This document shows positions 37,471 to 46,403 of a DNA stretch of 64,000 nt, piece after piece. The notes under the pieces are model-generated. The model did not search any database. It saw only the letters and a program-made list of their open reading frames with translations, and was not told the origin of the DNA. Position 1 is the first letter of the stretch; every line of letters begins with the position of its first letter. Source of the stretch: Streptomyces fragilis (GTDB lineage Bacteria > Actinomycetota > Actinomycetes > Streptomycetales > Streptomycetaceae); the NCBI RefSeq assembly GCF_003112515.1, contig NZ_BEVZ01000002.1:930001-994000 (forward strand), read 5' to 3'. Both the position numbers and the translations under genes were made by a program.

Positions 37471-38268
37471 TCAGCGGTAGGTGGCGGTGTGCCGGCTCGC
37501 GGGGCGCAGGGCCGGCGCTGTCCCGGGGGGCCCGGAGGAGCGGGCCCAGGCGGCGGTTCGAGCCGACCGCAGGCGCGCTTCGTGCCACGACCTGACCTCG
37601 GAGGGCAGCACCGACACGGAGGTGGTCTCCAGGGCGGCGATGGGCGGGACGAAGCCGCGTGCGCGCATCACCGGCCGCGGATCGGACAAACCCGCGGCGA
37701 ACGCCTGGATCAGGTGCATGGGGGTGGAGGGCGTGAACGTCGCCGTCCAGCCGATCCCCTCCTTGCTGCGGGCCGCCGCCCACCACAGTGAGCCGAGGCG
37801 GCCCTGGTGGTACTGCAGCCACGCCGTTCCGTCCGGGCTCCGCGCGGTGTACCGGTCGGCGTCCTGGCTGGTCCTCCACCCGGCGCGCTCCAGTGGCGCC
37901 CACACGTTGGGCGCGTGCGCCGAGCGGGGCACCGTGAGGGCGTCGGTGAACGCGGCGACGATCTCCACCGGCGTTGCCTGCCCGAACGTCACCGCCCACG
38001 GCTCACAGTTCTCACCGGTGGCCTTGCCGCTGATCGTCCAGCCGGCCGGTGTGCCGTTGGGGTCGTAGGCCACCCGCACCGTGTCGGCCGGGTCCCGGGC
38101 CGCGACCCGGCCGCTGGGCCACACCGCGAGGGGCCAGTCACCGGCGGCCAGGAACTCGAAGACGTGCCGCAGATCGCCCCCGCCGGCCAGCGCGCGCGGC
38201 GCGACGAGGTAATGCTGCTCTGCCTTCTCGGCGGACGTCGGCCGGGGGCGTCGGCTGAACCTGCTCAC
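37471..38268 (-). CDS. DUF317-like protein
   Basis: A 265-residue protein. It has a diverged form of the DUF317 opening (VAPRALAGGGDLRHVFEFLAAGDW) and two repeat signatures (AVTFGQATPVEIVAAFTDAL, TATFTPSTPMHLIQAFAAGL). The GTG at 38268 overlaps the upstream stop as GTGA, which fixes the start. The C-terminus is Ser/Arg-rich. Function unknown. Confidence 0.65.
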   Translation of the reverse strand: MSRFSRRPRPTSAEKAEQHYLVAPRALAGGGDLRHVFEFLAAGDWPLAVWPSGRVAARDPADTVRVAYDPNGTPAGWTISGKATGENCEPWAVTFGQATPVEIVAAFTDALTVPRSAHAPNVWAPLERAGWRTSQDADRYTARSPDGTAWLQYHQGRLGSLWWAAARSKEGIGWTATFTPSTPMHLIQAFAAGLSDPRPVMRARGFVPPIAALETTSVSVLPSEVRSWHEARLRSARTAAWARSSGPPGTAPALRPASRHTATYR

Positions 38269-38663
38269 CGGCGGCGCCGGACGACGAGCGGCGCCGCCGC
38301 AGGCGGCGCGATGGAGACCGGGGCGATCCGGCCGCTCAGGTCGCGGAGGGCGTCGACGTGTTCCTCCAAGCCGGCGCCGATGGCCCGCAGTTCGTTCGCG
38401 GCTCGGCCGAGCGCGAGCCATATCTCCGCGGGCAGGGCCCCGCGTTCGGCCTCGGTCCTGGCGAAGCGTGAGGCGGCGGCGACCAGGTCGGTGAAGTGGA
38501 CCAGGACGCCCTTGTCGGGGTCGAGGATCCGGGCCACGGCGTCCACGGCCCGCTCTGGCGGAAGGCCGGGATCGGACAGGAACCGGGTGAGGCCGTCGAG
38601 CTGGTGGCGGATGCTGGTGGTGCGGAAGTCGGCGTGGTGGGGTGGCATCGAGGCCGGTTCCAT
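38265..38663 (-). CDS. Small helical hypothetical protein
   Basis: A 132-residue alpha-helical protein (MEPASMPPHHADFRTTS...). No conserved motif recognised and no membrane segment. It overlaps the DUF317-like gene downstream by 4 bases, so the two are probably translated together. Function unknown. Confidence 0.5.
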   Translation of the reverse strand: MEPASMPPHHADFRTTSIRHQLDGLTRFLSDPGLPPERAVDAVARILDPDKGVLVHFTDLVAAASRFARTEAERGALPAEIWLALGRAANELRAIGAGLEEHVDALRDLSGRIAPVSIAPPAAAPLVVRRRR

Positions 38664-38681
38664 GCGTCCTCCGGGGCGCGG

Positions 38682-38894
38682 TCAGTGGTGGTGAGGGAAC
38701 CCGATCCGCCGTACGGAGCGCAGATCGCTCAGCGCGCGCGGATCTGTCGGACTCGTGACGCCGGCCGGGTCGAGGACGACGCGTCGACGCGGGTAGCGGC
38801 GGAAGACGGCGAATGCCAGGCGGGGCTTCAGCCGGGCGGACATGAACGGGACCGCGCGGCCGGCCGCGAAATCCTGGCGGTGCCGGTGCTTCAC
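38682..38894 (-). CDS. Very small basic hypothetical protein
   Basis: A 70-residue Arg/His-rich protein. The GTG at 38894 overlaps the stop of the upstream gene as GTGA, which is the main reason to accept it. No motif recognised. The next gene starts 19 bases after its stop. It could be a nucleic-acid-binding accessory, but that is only a guess from its charge. Confidence 0.45.
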   Translation of the reverse strand: MKHRHRQDFAAGRAVPFMSARLKPRLAFAVFRRYPRRRVVLDPAGVTSPTDPRALSDLRSVRRIGFPHHH

Positions 38895-39682
38895 CGGGAC
38901 CGTCCGGTGGCAGCTCGCGTCCTCACCGGACGCGGCGACGAAGCGGCGGTGACCGTGAGGGCGGGGGGCGCAGCCGAATGGCGCAGGGCGGTGCTGATCC
39001 CGCGGGCGGCGAGCTCGGAGCCCACCCTGCGCACGGCCCGGGCCTGCACGGCGGTGTCCTCGCCGCTCAGACGGTAGACACCGGTCCGCTCGTCACGCGT
39101 GAACCCGTTGGCCAGCAGGACCTCCGCGGCCTGCTCGGTGGCGGGCGAGGCGGCGAGGTCACCGTCGGTTTGCCAGGTAAGGACGACGCGATCGGGCTGG
39201 GACGGGTGGATCTGCCCGGCATCGGGCGCGTCCGTCAGCGCGGCCGCGTTGACGCGGACCTGGGCGAGCGCACTCTCGTATCGGGCCAGGAGGTCACTGG
39301 CGATCACCTCGGCGCTGAGGAACGGGTCGTCACCCAGGGCGATGCCGTTCGGCTCGCGGATCCCGCGGAACGCCTCCGCCGGCAGGCCCTCGGGTGCGAG
39401 GGCGGCGGCGAGGAACCCGTCACGGCCGTCGTGCCGGTCGAGCAGGAGCAGCTGGACTCCGTCGTCGCGGGTCAGGACGGCCAGGTGGCCGGGAGGGTGG
39501 GTGGCGAGGGACTCGGCGACGAGATCGAGGTCCCACGTCCTGTCCAGGGTGTCGGCGAGTTTCCTCGGGTCCGCCGGGGAGCGGTAGGAGGTGCGCCAGG
39601 AGCCGGGGAGTTCATCAGCGAGCACATCGGCGAACGAGGCCAGACGGCCAGGGTCGAAGTGGTGGAGGTCAGGGTCGTGCAT
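38891..39682 (-). CDS. Conserved hypothetical protein of the element
   Basis: A 263-residue protein starting MHDPDLHHFDPGRLASFADVL. It has two halves: an acidic N-terminal domain and, from about 150, a domain with GFTRDERTGVYRLSGEDTAVQARAVRRVGSELAARG. The second pattern recurs in the protein at 40913-41371 (LYRLTGAERDGVRRARQTVKDLRNLG), so the two share a domain. The degraded gene at 42052-42333 resembles its N-terminus. Function unknown. Confidence 0.55.
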   Translation of the reverse strand: MHDPDLHHFDPGRLASFADVLADELPGSWRTSYRSPADPRKLADTLDRTWDLDLVAESLATHPPGHLAVLTRDDGVQLLLLDRHDGRDGFLAAALAPEGLPAEAFRGIREPNGIALGDDPFLSAEVIASDLLARYESALAQVRVNAAALTDAPDAGQIHPSQPDRVVLTWQTDGDLAASPATEQAAEVLLANGFTRDERTGVYRLSGEDTAVQARAVRRVGSELAARGISTALRHSAAPPALTVTAASSPRPVRTRAATGRSR

Positions 39683-39833
39683 GAAGTCCTTCGAGGGGGA
39701 GGGAGAGGGTCCGTCAGTGGTTCACGGCGCGGGAGAGGAGCGGCGGAGGCGGCCAGATGGAGTAGTGCGAACTCGCGGAATCGACGCCCCTCGCGCGTGC
39801 GCTCCGCCGCCGACGTGGACGTCCGAGCGGTGA

Positions 39834-40262
39834 TCACGGGGTGGGGGCCTCGGCGTCATCGCTGTGGACGAGTTGTCCGAGGACTGTGGTGGTGTACCAG
39901 CCGCAGTCGATCAGGTCTCGGCGGCCGGTGAATCGAGGGAGCAGGTACTCCTTCACGGCGCGCAGATGGATGAGGCAGTCGGCGCACCGGCGGCGGAGAT
40001 GGACCAGGTACCGAGGGTGGGCGGTGAGGTAGGACTGACGGCCGCCGTTGGGGTTGAGCACCCTCCAGCCGTCCTCCTGGGTCGGCAGGTGCCAGGAGTC
40101 GGCCACGACCCGCATGGCGTCGCCCCAGAGGTCACCGTTGGTCACGCCGCGTAGGACGAGGACGTGATCGCCGGGCTGGAAGTGCTGGTGGGTGATGTGA
40201 CGCGCGGGGGTGAGCGGGTCGGGAGTCGGTATCAGCAGCGGGAGGTGGGGATGCGGGAGCAC
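39834..40262 (-). CDS. Hypothetical protein with paired Cys/His
   Basis: A 142-residue protein. The segment RYLVHLRRRCADCLIHLRAVKEYL contains a CxxC pair that could bind metal. The GTG at 40262 follows GGAAGG by about 10 bases. It is the first gene downstream of a palindrome-containing promoter at 40302-40340, so it begins a second transcription unit inside the transfer region. No family recognised. Confidence 0.55.
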   Translation of the reverse strand: MLPHPHLPLLIPTPDPLTPARHITHQHFQPGDHVLVLRGVTNGDLWGDAMRVVADSWHLPTQEDGWRVLNPNGGRQSYLTAHPRYLVHLRRRCADCLIHLRAVKEYLLPRFTGRRDLIDCGWYTTTVLGQLVHSDDAEAPTP

Positions 40263-40301
40263 GGGCGGTGTTCCTTCCGCGGAGCGGCGCCGGGAAGAAC
40301 G

Positions 40302-40340
40302 ATGGTCCGCGCGATCACCGGTTTGGCTAACCGGTGATCG
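40302..40340 (-). promoter_or_regulatory. Palindromic operator centred on a -35 element
   Basis: A perfect inverted repeat with 12-base arms CGATCACCGGTT and AACCGGTGATCG (40312-40323, 40329-40340) around a 5-base loop. On the minus strand the centre reads TTAGCC, followed after 17 bases by GACCAT, a plausible -35/-10 pair for the gene at 39834-40262. A repressor bound here would cover the -35. The same design occurs at 53147-53181 and, split in two, at 50134-50238. Confidence 0.65.
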
Positions 40341-40360
40341 TCGTCTATGTTGCGCCCGCG

Positions 40361-40855
40361 TCAGAAGGGATTCTCCGTGCCACGGTCGTCGCCGGTCGCG
40401 GCGTCGAGCAGTTCGAGCAGGTCGGCACCGTCCGCGTCGCGCTGGTCGATCCACCATCCGGCGCGGGTGATCGCACGGGCCTTGTCCTCGAGGGCTGTCC
40501 AGTCCGCTTCGTCCCAGGTGCCCTCGGTGACCAGGGCGGTGTACGCGGCGGTCATGAGCTGGTGGCGGCAGCGTTCACCCCACTGCAGGGCCCGCTCGGG
40601 GCCCTCGAGCGGCGGCATGCCGAACTTCTCGGCCCACTCGGCCGCGTCCTGCTGTTCCTGGACGCGCTTGGCCGCGAGCCATTCCTCCTTGCTGGGGCTG
40701 TCGATGTCGCGGGCCGCCTTCCAGCAATCGGTGCAGTCCCGTTCGGCCAGCCAGCGGGCGTAGCCGGCGCGGCGGTCGGCGGGGCGATCGGACAGGTCGT
40801 GCTGGACCTCGTGCCCACAGGCATGCTCGACGGTCCACTTCGTACGGACGGCCAT
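40361..40855 (-). CDS. Small protein with CGH/CxxC metal-binding-like motif
   Basis: A 164-residue protein. The N-terminus TKWTVEHACGHEVQHDLSDR and then DCTDCWKA give a Cys-Gly-His plus CxxC arrangement typical of small zinc ribbons. The rest is helical and acidic. AAGGAG lies 7 bases before the ATG at 40855. Its stop lies just upstream of the palindromic promoter, so it ends the upstream transcript. Function unknown. Confidence 0.6.
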   Translation of the reverse strand: MAVRTKWTVEHACGHEVQHDLSDRPADRRAGYARWLAERDCTDCWKAARDIDSPSKEEWLAAKRVQEQQDAAEWAEKFGMPPLEGPERALQWGERCRHQLMTAAYTALVTEGTWDEADWTALEDKARAITRAGWWIDQRDADGADLLELLDAATGDDRGTENPF

Positions 40856-40912
40856 GTGCGAACTCCTTGAAGAGGAAAGAGGAGACGTGGGATGGGGCGG
40901 TTGCCACGCCGG

Positions 40913-41371
40913 TCAGCGGTGGTGCCGGGCTGTCGCCGTTCCGGGTGCCGGCCCGGGCGCGGCGGAGGCAGTACGGGGAGGAAGCGTCGTCCGTGAGGCC
41001 GGGGCGGCGATACGGGGGAGCGCGGTCCGAGGCGACCGGGTGGCGGCCGCCCGGGAGACACGCTCACGCCACTGGCTCGCGCTCGTGGAAAGCGGAGCAC
41101 GGGCGAAGTCGGGACCAGTGGCTTCCAGGACGTCGTCGGCGTGGACGGTGTGGCCCAGGTTCCGGAGGTCCTTCACGGTCTGGCGGGCGCGGCGGACTCC
41201 GTCGCGCTCCGCCCCGGTCAGGCGGTACAGGCCCGCCGTCCCGGCCACCGGCTCGAACTGCTCGCGGACGAGGAGCCATTCGGCGAGGTGAGGGGGGATG
41301 CGGGGAGTGGCCTCGGCGACGAAGCCGAAGTCGTGGTCGACGCGGATGACGAAGTGAGGGAGTACGGACAG
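40913..41371 (-). CDS. Hypothetical protein; probable CTG start
   Basis: A 152-residue protein beginning MSVLPHFVIRVDHDFGFVAEATP if read from a CTG at 41371. GGAGG stands 7 bases before that CTG. No ATG, GTG or TTG gives the conserved-looking N-terminus without running far into the neighbouring gene. Residues 45-75 (LYRLTGAERDGVRRARQTVKDLRNLG) match the C-terminal domain of the protein at 38891-39682. The last 55 residues are Ala/Arg/Pro-rich. Function unknown. Confidence 0.5.
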   Translation of the reverse strand: MSVLPHFVIRVDHDFGFVAEATPRIPPHLAEWLLVREQFEPVAGTAGLYRLTGAERDGVRRARQTVKDLRNLGHTVHADDVLEATGPDFARAPLSTSASQWRERVSRAAATRSPRTALPRIAAPASRTTLPPRTASAAPGPAPGTATARHHR

Positions 41372-41459
41372 GAGGTCGCCTCCATGGGAGTTTCCGATGG
41401 GGGAGCCGGGCGCGGTGCGGGATCGTCCGAGCCGGGGCCTGTGAGATGGCGCGGGCCGG

Positions 41460-42011
41460 TCACCGTGTTCGGCCCGGAGGTGGCGCGGGCGGAGCGGGCG
41501 GCGGGGGAGCCGACGCGGTGGCCGGTGTCTTTGTTCCGGAGGGTGCCTGCTGCTCGGAGGCTCGCTCGGTGGCCAGGATCTCGTCGTATACCAGCGGCAC
41601 GGTGGCATCCAACAGGCTCGTCAAATGTTCGGAGACCGCGGCGAGGCGCTCGCCGGCAGCGCGGTACTGGGCAGCGAGGTCTGCCTGGTTGTGCCATGCG
41701 CACCAGGTGGCGGCGGCGTCCATGAACTCGCCCAGGGTGGTGAGTGCCGCGTCCGGGTGATCGCCCAGGACGGCATTGCTGACGGCGAAGAACTCGGACA
41801 GCTTCTTGGCGCGGCTGAGGGCGGAGGTCCAGCCGGCGATGTGCAGACCTGTGTCCGGGTGACCGATCTCGTCGGCGAATTCCTCGGCGCTTGACTCGGT
41901 CCATCTGAGCATGTCGTCCCAGGTGGGCTGGCCGGTGTTGAGGCAGTGGATCTGTTCGCTGGTGCGGCCGACGTTGTCGTGCGGCTCGAATTCGGGGTTG
42001 GTCCAGGACAA
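41460..42011 (-). CDS. Helical hypothetical protein
   Basis: A 183-residue helical protein (MSWTNPEFEPHDNVGRT...) with a Pro-rich C-terminal tail. The start is a TTG at 42011 preceded by AAAGG about 10 bases away. No motif or membrane segment recognised. It lies inside the run of small genes between the wall-channel genes and the coupling protein. Function unknown. Confidence 0.5.
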   Translation of the reverse strand: MSWTNPEFEPHDNVGRTSEQIHCLNTGQPTWDDMLRWTESSAEEFADEIGHPDTGLHIAGWTSALSRAKKLSEFFAVSNAVLGDHPDAALTTLGEFMDAAATWCAWHNQADLAAQYRAAGERLAAVSEHLTSLLDATVPLVYDEILATERASEQQAPSGTKTPATASAPPPPAPPAPPPGRTR

Positions 42012-42051
42012 GCGGGCGGGAACCTTTCGACGAGGGCTGGGGGAGGAGCGT

Positions 42052-42333
42052 CAGAGGTGGGGCGCCAGGCGCCTGGCGGGGGTCGCCGACGGGGCGGCAG
42101 GGACGGAATCGGGTCCGGGAGTGAGGTGCGGGGCCGTCCGGGGTGTGACAGCACGTACAGCCGCAGACCGTGGGGTGAGGTCAGCACGCGGCGGTGGCAG
42201 GCCGGGTCGACGCGGACGACGGCTGTCGTGGAGTCGGGCTCCCAGCGGCCGGGCAGGCGCGCGGCGAGGCCCGCGGAGAAGTGGGACACGTCAGGGTGGG
42301 CACAGGCTGCCCGAATGGGGCGTTCGTGATCAT
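42052..42333 (-). pseudogene. Degenerate small gene with frame disruption
   Basis: An ATG at 42333 overlaps the upstream stop (ATGA), as expected for a real gene, but its frame stops at 42181. A second frame across the same bases has strong G/C bias at third positions and reads HPDVSHFSAGLAARLPGRW and LTSPHGLRLYVLSHPGR. It resembles the N-terminus of the protein at 38891-39682. A one-base shift near 42305-42320 would join the two, and another near the end would lead to a stop at about 42052. Either a decayed paralogue or sequence errors. Confidence 0.35.
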
Positions 42334-42824
42334 CGGGTGGGGCCCGGGCGCTGCTCGGGCCGGCCGGGCGGGCGCATGGAGGCGATGAACTCCCGGAGGG
42401 ACTCGTGCTCTTCGAGGAGGGCGGCGGTTCCCTCAAGGGTCTCGGCGCAGCGTCGCAGTTCCGCCCGGGCGGAGGCGTGGTCGAGGGTCACCGCCGCCTC
42501 GTGCGGCTTGAGGTGGGGGTGGGTGAGGATCTTGTGCAGGGCGTGACCGAAGAGGAAGGAGGCCGCGAGGGCATGGCTGGCGGCGAGTGCGAGTCGCTCC
42601 CGCGTGCCGGGCGGCCGGTCCAGGTCGCCGGCTGTGGTCTCCGCTCTGGCCAGTGCGAGGGAGTCCAGGAGATGCTGGTGGGTGGCGCTCAGGTGGTGGA
42701 GGAGATCGGAGTGCGGAGGCGGGTCGGGGATGTGCCCGGTGTCGTCCAGCAGGGTGAACTCCTGCATCGACTCGCGCAGTCGACGGGCGAGATCCCGCAA
42801 CTGGTCCGGTGTGGAGGGCGTCAT
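42330..42824 (-). CDS. Small helical hypothetical protein
   Basis: A 164-residue alpha-helical protein (MTPSTPDQLRDLARRLRESM...). It has a His- and Ala-rich central helix (LAASHALAASFLFGHALHKIL) that is only moderately hydrophobic and so probably not membrane-spanning. It follows the VirB4-like gene by 60 bases on the same strand. No family recognised. Confidence 0.5.
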   Translation of the reverse strand: MTPSTPDQLRDLARRLRESMQEFTLLDDTGHIPDPPPHSDLLHHLSATHQHLLDSLALARAETTAGDLDRPPGTRERLALAASHALAASFLFGHALHKILTHPHLKPHEAAVTLDHASARAELRRCAETLEGTAALLEEHESLREFIASMRPPGRPEQRPGPTR

Positions 42825-42884
42825 GTGCGGCTCCCGATGGGGCGTGGCAGTGGCTGCGACGGGGATCGGCGCGTGGGCATGCGG

Positions 42885-44396
42885 TCAGTGCATACGGGCG
42901 TCCGTGTCGAAGAGCGCCAACTCGCGCGGGTGAAGGTGGTGCTGGACGACGAAGGAGCGTCCGGCGACCTTCCACAGGCCGCGGCCTCGGTTGAGGTGGG
43001 CGACGGCTTCGGTCTCGACGGAGGTGAGGCCGAGGAGGCTCGCGGCGGCGTGGAGTTGGTCGGTCTCCTGGCGGTAGATGACGCGGGTGGAGCAGTCGGC
43101 GAGGAGGCCCTCGGCGAGGGCGCGGCCTCGGGATCCGGCGTCGCCGGCTGTGAGGAGGTCTGAGAGCCGGTGGATGACCATGAGGTTGGCGATGCCGAGG
43201 CCGCGGGAGAGCTTCCACTGGGCCTGCATGCGTTGGAGGAGCCCGGGGTGGCGCATCAGGCGCCAGGCTTCGTCGTAGACGATCCAGCGCCGGCCACCGT
43301 CGGGGTCGGTGAGGGCGGACTCCATCCAGGCGGAGGCACAGGTCATGGCGAGGACGAGGGCGGTGTCGTCGCCGGATCCGCCGAGGCGGGACAGGTCGAT
43401 GGTGAGCATCGGCGCGCCCGGGTCGAAGACGACGGTGGAGGGGGCGTCGAACATGCCGGCGAGGTCGCCGTGGACGAGGCGGCGCATGGCGTGCGCGAGG
43501 TCGCGGGCCGCCTCTCCGAGGTGTCCGGACATCGCTCCGGCGGCCTCGTCGAGGGCAGCCGGGTTGTTGAGGACCGCGGCCACGTCGCCCAGGAGCGGCG
43601 TGCGGCCCGTATCGGTGGCGTGGACCACGGTGGCGTCGAGGGCGATGTCCAGGGCGGTGTGCTCCATGGGGCGCAGGTCGCGTCCGAGGACGGTGCGGGC
43701 AAGGGAGCCCAGGAGCAGCAGGCGGCGTTTGCGGACCTCGCCGGCCCAGTCCTCCTCGGCGACGGAAGCGGGGCGGGGGGCGGCGTCCAGGGGGTTGAGA
43801 CGTCCGGGCAGGCCGGGGCCGAGGGCGACGGAGGTGCCGCCGAGAGCAGAGGCGACGGGCGTCCACTCGCCCTTGGGGTCGCAGGGCACGTAGACGCGGT
43901 AGCCGAAGGCGACGCCGCGCAGGGCGAGGCTCTTGGCGAGGGCGGACTTGCCCTGCCCGATGACGCCGGCGAGCAGGACGTTCGGATTGGTGAAACCCTC
44001 GACGCGCCCGTAGAGAGCGAAGGGGTCGAAGACGAACGACGCTTCGGCGTGAACGTCGCGGCCGATGTAGACGCCCTCGGCGCCGAGTCCGCCTTCGGCG
44101 AGGAACGGGTAGGCGCCGGCCGCGACGGCAGTGGTCACGCGGTGTGCGGGAAGTCGCAGTCTGCCGCCGCGGGCGGAGGCCGGCCCTGGCCGACCGCCCG
44201 CCGGATACAGCGCGGGTGCCGTCGCGTCGTCCGCGGCGTGGGCGGCTGTGCGGGCGGCGGATTCGGAGCGGGCCTTGACCGCGGCTTCGGCGAGGCGGCG
44301 CCGGGCGGCTCGGCGTCCGGCGCGGTCGGTGTGGTGGGGGGTGAACAGAGGGGTGGCCGAGGCGCGGCGTGCGCGTCGGGCGGGCCGGTGGCTCAT
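42885..44396 (-). CDS. VirB4-like conjugation ATPase
   Basis: A 503-residue VirB4/TraC-type ATPase of the secretion channel. Walker A GVIGQGKSALAKS lies near residue 147 and Walker B WIVYDEAWRLM near 375, followed by GLGIANLMVIHRLSDLL. It lacks the long N-terminal VirB4 domain; in actinobacterial elements that part is often supplied by the SCO6880-like protein encoded just upstream. The first 60 residues are Arg-rich. It would energise assembly of the transfer channel at the membrane. Confidence 0.88.
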   Translation of the reverse strand: MSHRPARRARRASATPLFTPHHTDRAGRRAARRRLAEAAVKARSESAARTAAHAADDATAPALYPAGGRPGPASARGGRLRLPAHRVTTAVAAGAYPFLAEGGLGAEGVYIGRDVHAEASFVFDPFALYGRVEGFTNPNVLLAGVIGQGKSALAKSLALRGVAFGYRVYVPCDPKGEWTPVASALGGTSVALGPGLPGRLNPLDAAPRPASVAEEDWAGEVRKRRLLLLGSLARTVLGRDLRPMEHTALDIALDATVVHATDTGRTPLLGDVAAVLNNPAALDEAAGAMSGHLGEAARDLAHAMRRLVHGDLAGMFDAPSTVVFDPGAPMLTIDLSRLGGSGDDTALVLAMTCASAWMESALTDPDGGRRWIVYDEAWRLMRHPGLLQRMQAQWKLSRGLGIANLMVIHRLSDLLTAGDAGSRGRALAEGLLADCSTRVIYRQETDQLHAAASLLGLTSVETEAVAHLNRGRGLWKVAGRSFVVQHHLHPRELALFDTDARMH

Positions 44397-44902
44397 CGCC
44401 GGCTTGCCGTGGTTGTCGTGCGGATGAGGTCGGTGGGAGTGGTCTTGCGTCTCATGGCGTGTCCGGCGGCGAGGTGGCGCTGGCAGATGGTGAGGACGGG
44501 CGGCTCATCCGGGAGGCGCTCGGGCCAGCAGCGGGTGGCGTCCTGCCAGGCGGTGGGCAGGAAGTGGAAGGCGTCGTGCACCGCGGTGGCCGCCTGCCAC
44601 AGCCGGGTGTGCGCGGTGGCGAGATGCCGGCCGGCCGCCGGGTGGGGCGGATGGGTGGCGTCGGCGAGCTGGTCGAGGAGCTGGTGGACGGCGGTGAGGT
44701 GGGCGTGGAGCATGTCCAGGTGCGGGCGGTCCGCCGGTCCGGGCGCGTCGGGGGCGGCCTGGGTCCGGGTGCGGGCATGGTGGCGAATGCCTGCGGTGGC
44801 CGCACGGAGGTAGGGGTGCGCGTCAGAGGTGGGGTCGGTGCCGGGCAAGGGCGGTTGTTCCTTCCTGTAGCGCCGCGGAGCAGGGGAGGGCGGGCGGTTC
44901 AC
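44393..44902 (-). CDS. DUF6238-like helical protein
   Basis: A 169-residue helical protein. The stretch HLDMLHAHLTAVHQLLDQLADATHPP and GRHLATAHTRLWQAATAVHDAFHFLP resembles what I recall of the DUF6238 family of actinobacterial elements; this could not be checked. It overlaps genes on both sides by 4 bases, between the SCO6880-like and VirB4-like genes, so it belongs to the channel operon. Function unknown. Confidence 0.55.
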   Translation of the reverse strand: MNRPPSPAPRRYRKEQPPLPGTDPTSDAHPYLRAATAGIRHHARTRTQAAPDAPGPADRPHLDMLHAHLTAVHQLLDQLADATHPPHPAAGRHLATAHTRLWQAATAVHDAFHFLPTAWQDATRCWPERLPDEPPVLTICQRHLAAGHAMRRKTTPTDLIRTTTTASRR

Positions 44903-46371
44903 AGGGCTGTGCGGGCGAGGGGGAGGGCGGCGAGGATGAAAGCGTCGGGCTGCTGATAGAACAGGCGGCGCAGGTCCACTCCGGCGGCGACCGCGGCGGT
45001 CTCGATCTGGGCGCAGGCAGTGTCGAGCAGGGCGTCGGTGTCGGCGGTGACGGTGATCAGTCCGGTGAGGGCGACATCGGCGTGTCCGGCGATGAGCTGC
45101 TGCTCACGCTGCTTGACGTCGGCGTACTCGACGGAGTCCTCCTCGCTTTCCACCTGGCCCCGGCGGGCGCGTTCGCTGGCGTCGGCGATGATCTGCGCCT
45201 TCTTGCGCCGCACGTCGCGCAGCGCGGACTCCAGGGCCTGGGGGACATAGACGAGGGAGAGGCTGCGGCGGATGCCGGCGGTGAACATCAGCCCGTGCAG
45301 GAACCCGGCGCCCACCTCGATGCGCGGCCAGTTCTCCAGCCAGTAGGTGGCGTGGCGGGCGGTGTCGGTCGCCAGGCGGTCGAACTCCTCCACCTGGACC
45401 ACAGGCCCAGCGGCGGCGGGGTCGGCCTCGGCGCGCCCGGTGTCGGACCACTGCTGCAGGCCGGCGAGCGCCTTCGGGTCGTAGGCGGTGCGGATCACCG
45501 CGGCGATCTCCCGCGCGGTCAGCCAGCCGGTGACCGTCAGCCCGGCGTTGCGGGCGGCCTGCGCCACGGAGGCGGTCGTCTGCTCCATGACGGTGAACGC
45601 GCCCGGCAGTCCGCCGCCCGCCTGTCCGACCAGACGCCGGGCGGCCTTCAGATCGAGGGAGAGAGCGAGGTACGTCTCGTGGGGTGCGGCGGCCGGGCCC
45701 GCGGAGTCGACGAGTTCGCCGTAGATCTGCCCGGCCACCGGCGCCTCGGGCCGCCCGTTCCTGCCCCAGTGACGGCTGAGCGTGTCGCCGGAATCCGGAA
45801 CGGTGCGCTCCAGGACCTGCACCGTGGCGATGTGCCCGGTGCGGGCGATGCCGGCCAGCGCGCGTCCCCAGCCGGCGACGTTCTGGTTCTGGGTGGCCGG
45901 GTCGAGGAGGGCGAACGCACGGCCGGTGACCCGGGCGACGGCGGTCAGCGTCTGCTGGTGCGGGTCGTGGACCGCGGCTGCCCCGTCGGGGATGTCGCCA
46001 GGGGTGACCACCTTCAACGAGGCGGCGGTACCCGGCAGATGCAACACGCCGTCCTGCCGGGGCCGGGACACGGGACGCGCGAGCCACAAGTGCTGCCCGG
46101 TGTTTCGGCGCAGCGCGTAGCGGGCGACGACCGGGGCCCATTCGACGAGGGAACGGCCGTCGCGCCGGATCGCGACCAGCGCCGCCACCGACGCCCACAA
46201 CGGGGTCAGGACGATCGCGCCGATGAGCCCGGTGGACATGACGGTTGCCAGCAGCATCGCCAAGGAAACCGCGACCAGCAGGAGTTGGGGGAGGGAGAGG
46301 CCGAGGAGGATGCCGCGCCGGGATCGGTGGGGAAACCTCACAGCGACAGGAGCGACTGAGACTTCAGACAT
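44899..46371 (-). CDS. SCO6880-like type IV secretion protein (PrgI/VirB3-VirB4 N-domain type)
   Basis: A 490-residue protein. Two closely spaced membrane segments lie at about 22-68 (LGLSLPQLLLVAVSLAMLL and following), then a large soluble domain. This layout, with a PrgI/VirB3-like membrane part joined to a VirB4 N-terminal-like domain, is that of SCO6880 proteins, which are hallmarks of actinobacterial conjugation systems. It is encoded just upstream of the VirB4-like ATPase and likely forms part of the same inner-membrane complex. ATG at 46371. Confidence 0.82.
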   Translation of the reverse strand: MSEVSVAPVAVRFPHRSRRGILLGLSLPQLLLVAVSLAMLLATVMSTGLIGAIVLTPLWASVAALVAIRRDGRSLVEWAPVVARYALRRNTGQHLWLARPVSRPRQDGVLHLPGTAASLKVVTPGDIPDGAAAVHDPHQQTLTAVARVTGRAFALLDPATQNQNVAGWGRALAGIARTGHIATVQVLERTVPDSGDTLSRHWGRNGRPEAPVAGQIYGELVDSAGPAAAPHETYLALSLDLKAARRLVGQAGGGLPGAFTVMEQTTASVAQAARNAGLTVTGWLTAREIAAVIRTAYDPKALAGLQQWSDTGRAEADPAAAGPVVQVEEFDRLATDTARHATYWLENWPRIEVGAGFLHGLMFTAGIRRSLSLVYVPQALESALRDVRRKKAQIIADASERARRGQVESEEDSVEYADVKQREQQLIAGHADVALTGLITVTADTDALLDTACAQIETAAVAAGVDLRRLFYQQPDAFILAALPLARTAL

Positions 46372-46403
46372 GGTGGGCCTTGGGAGAGAGCGGGGCGGGG
46401 TGG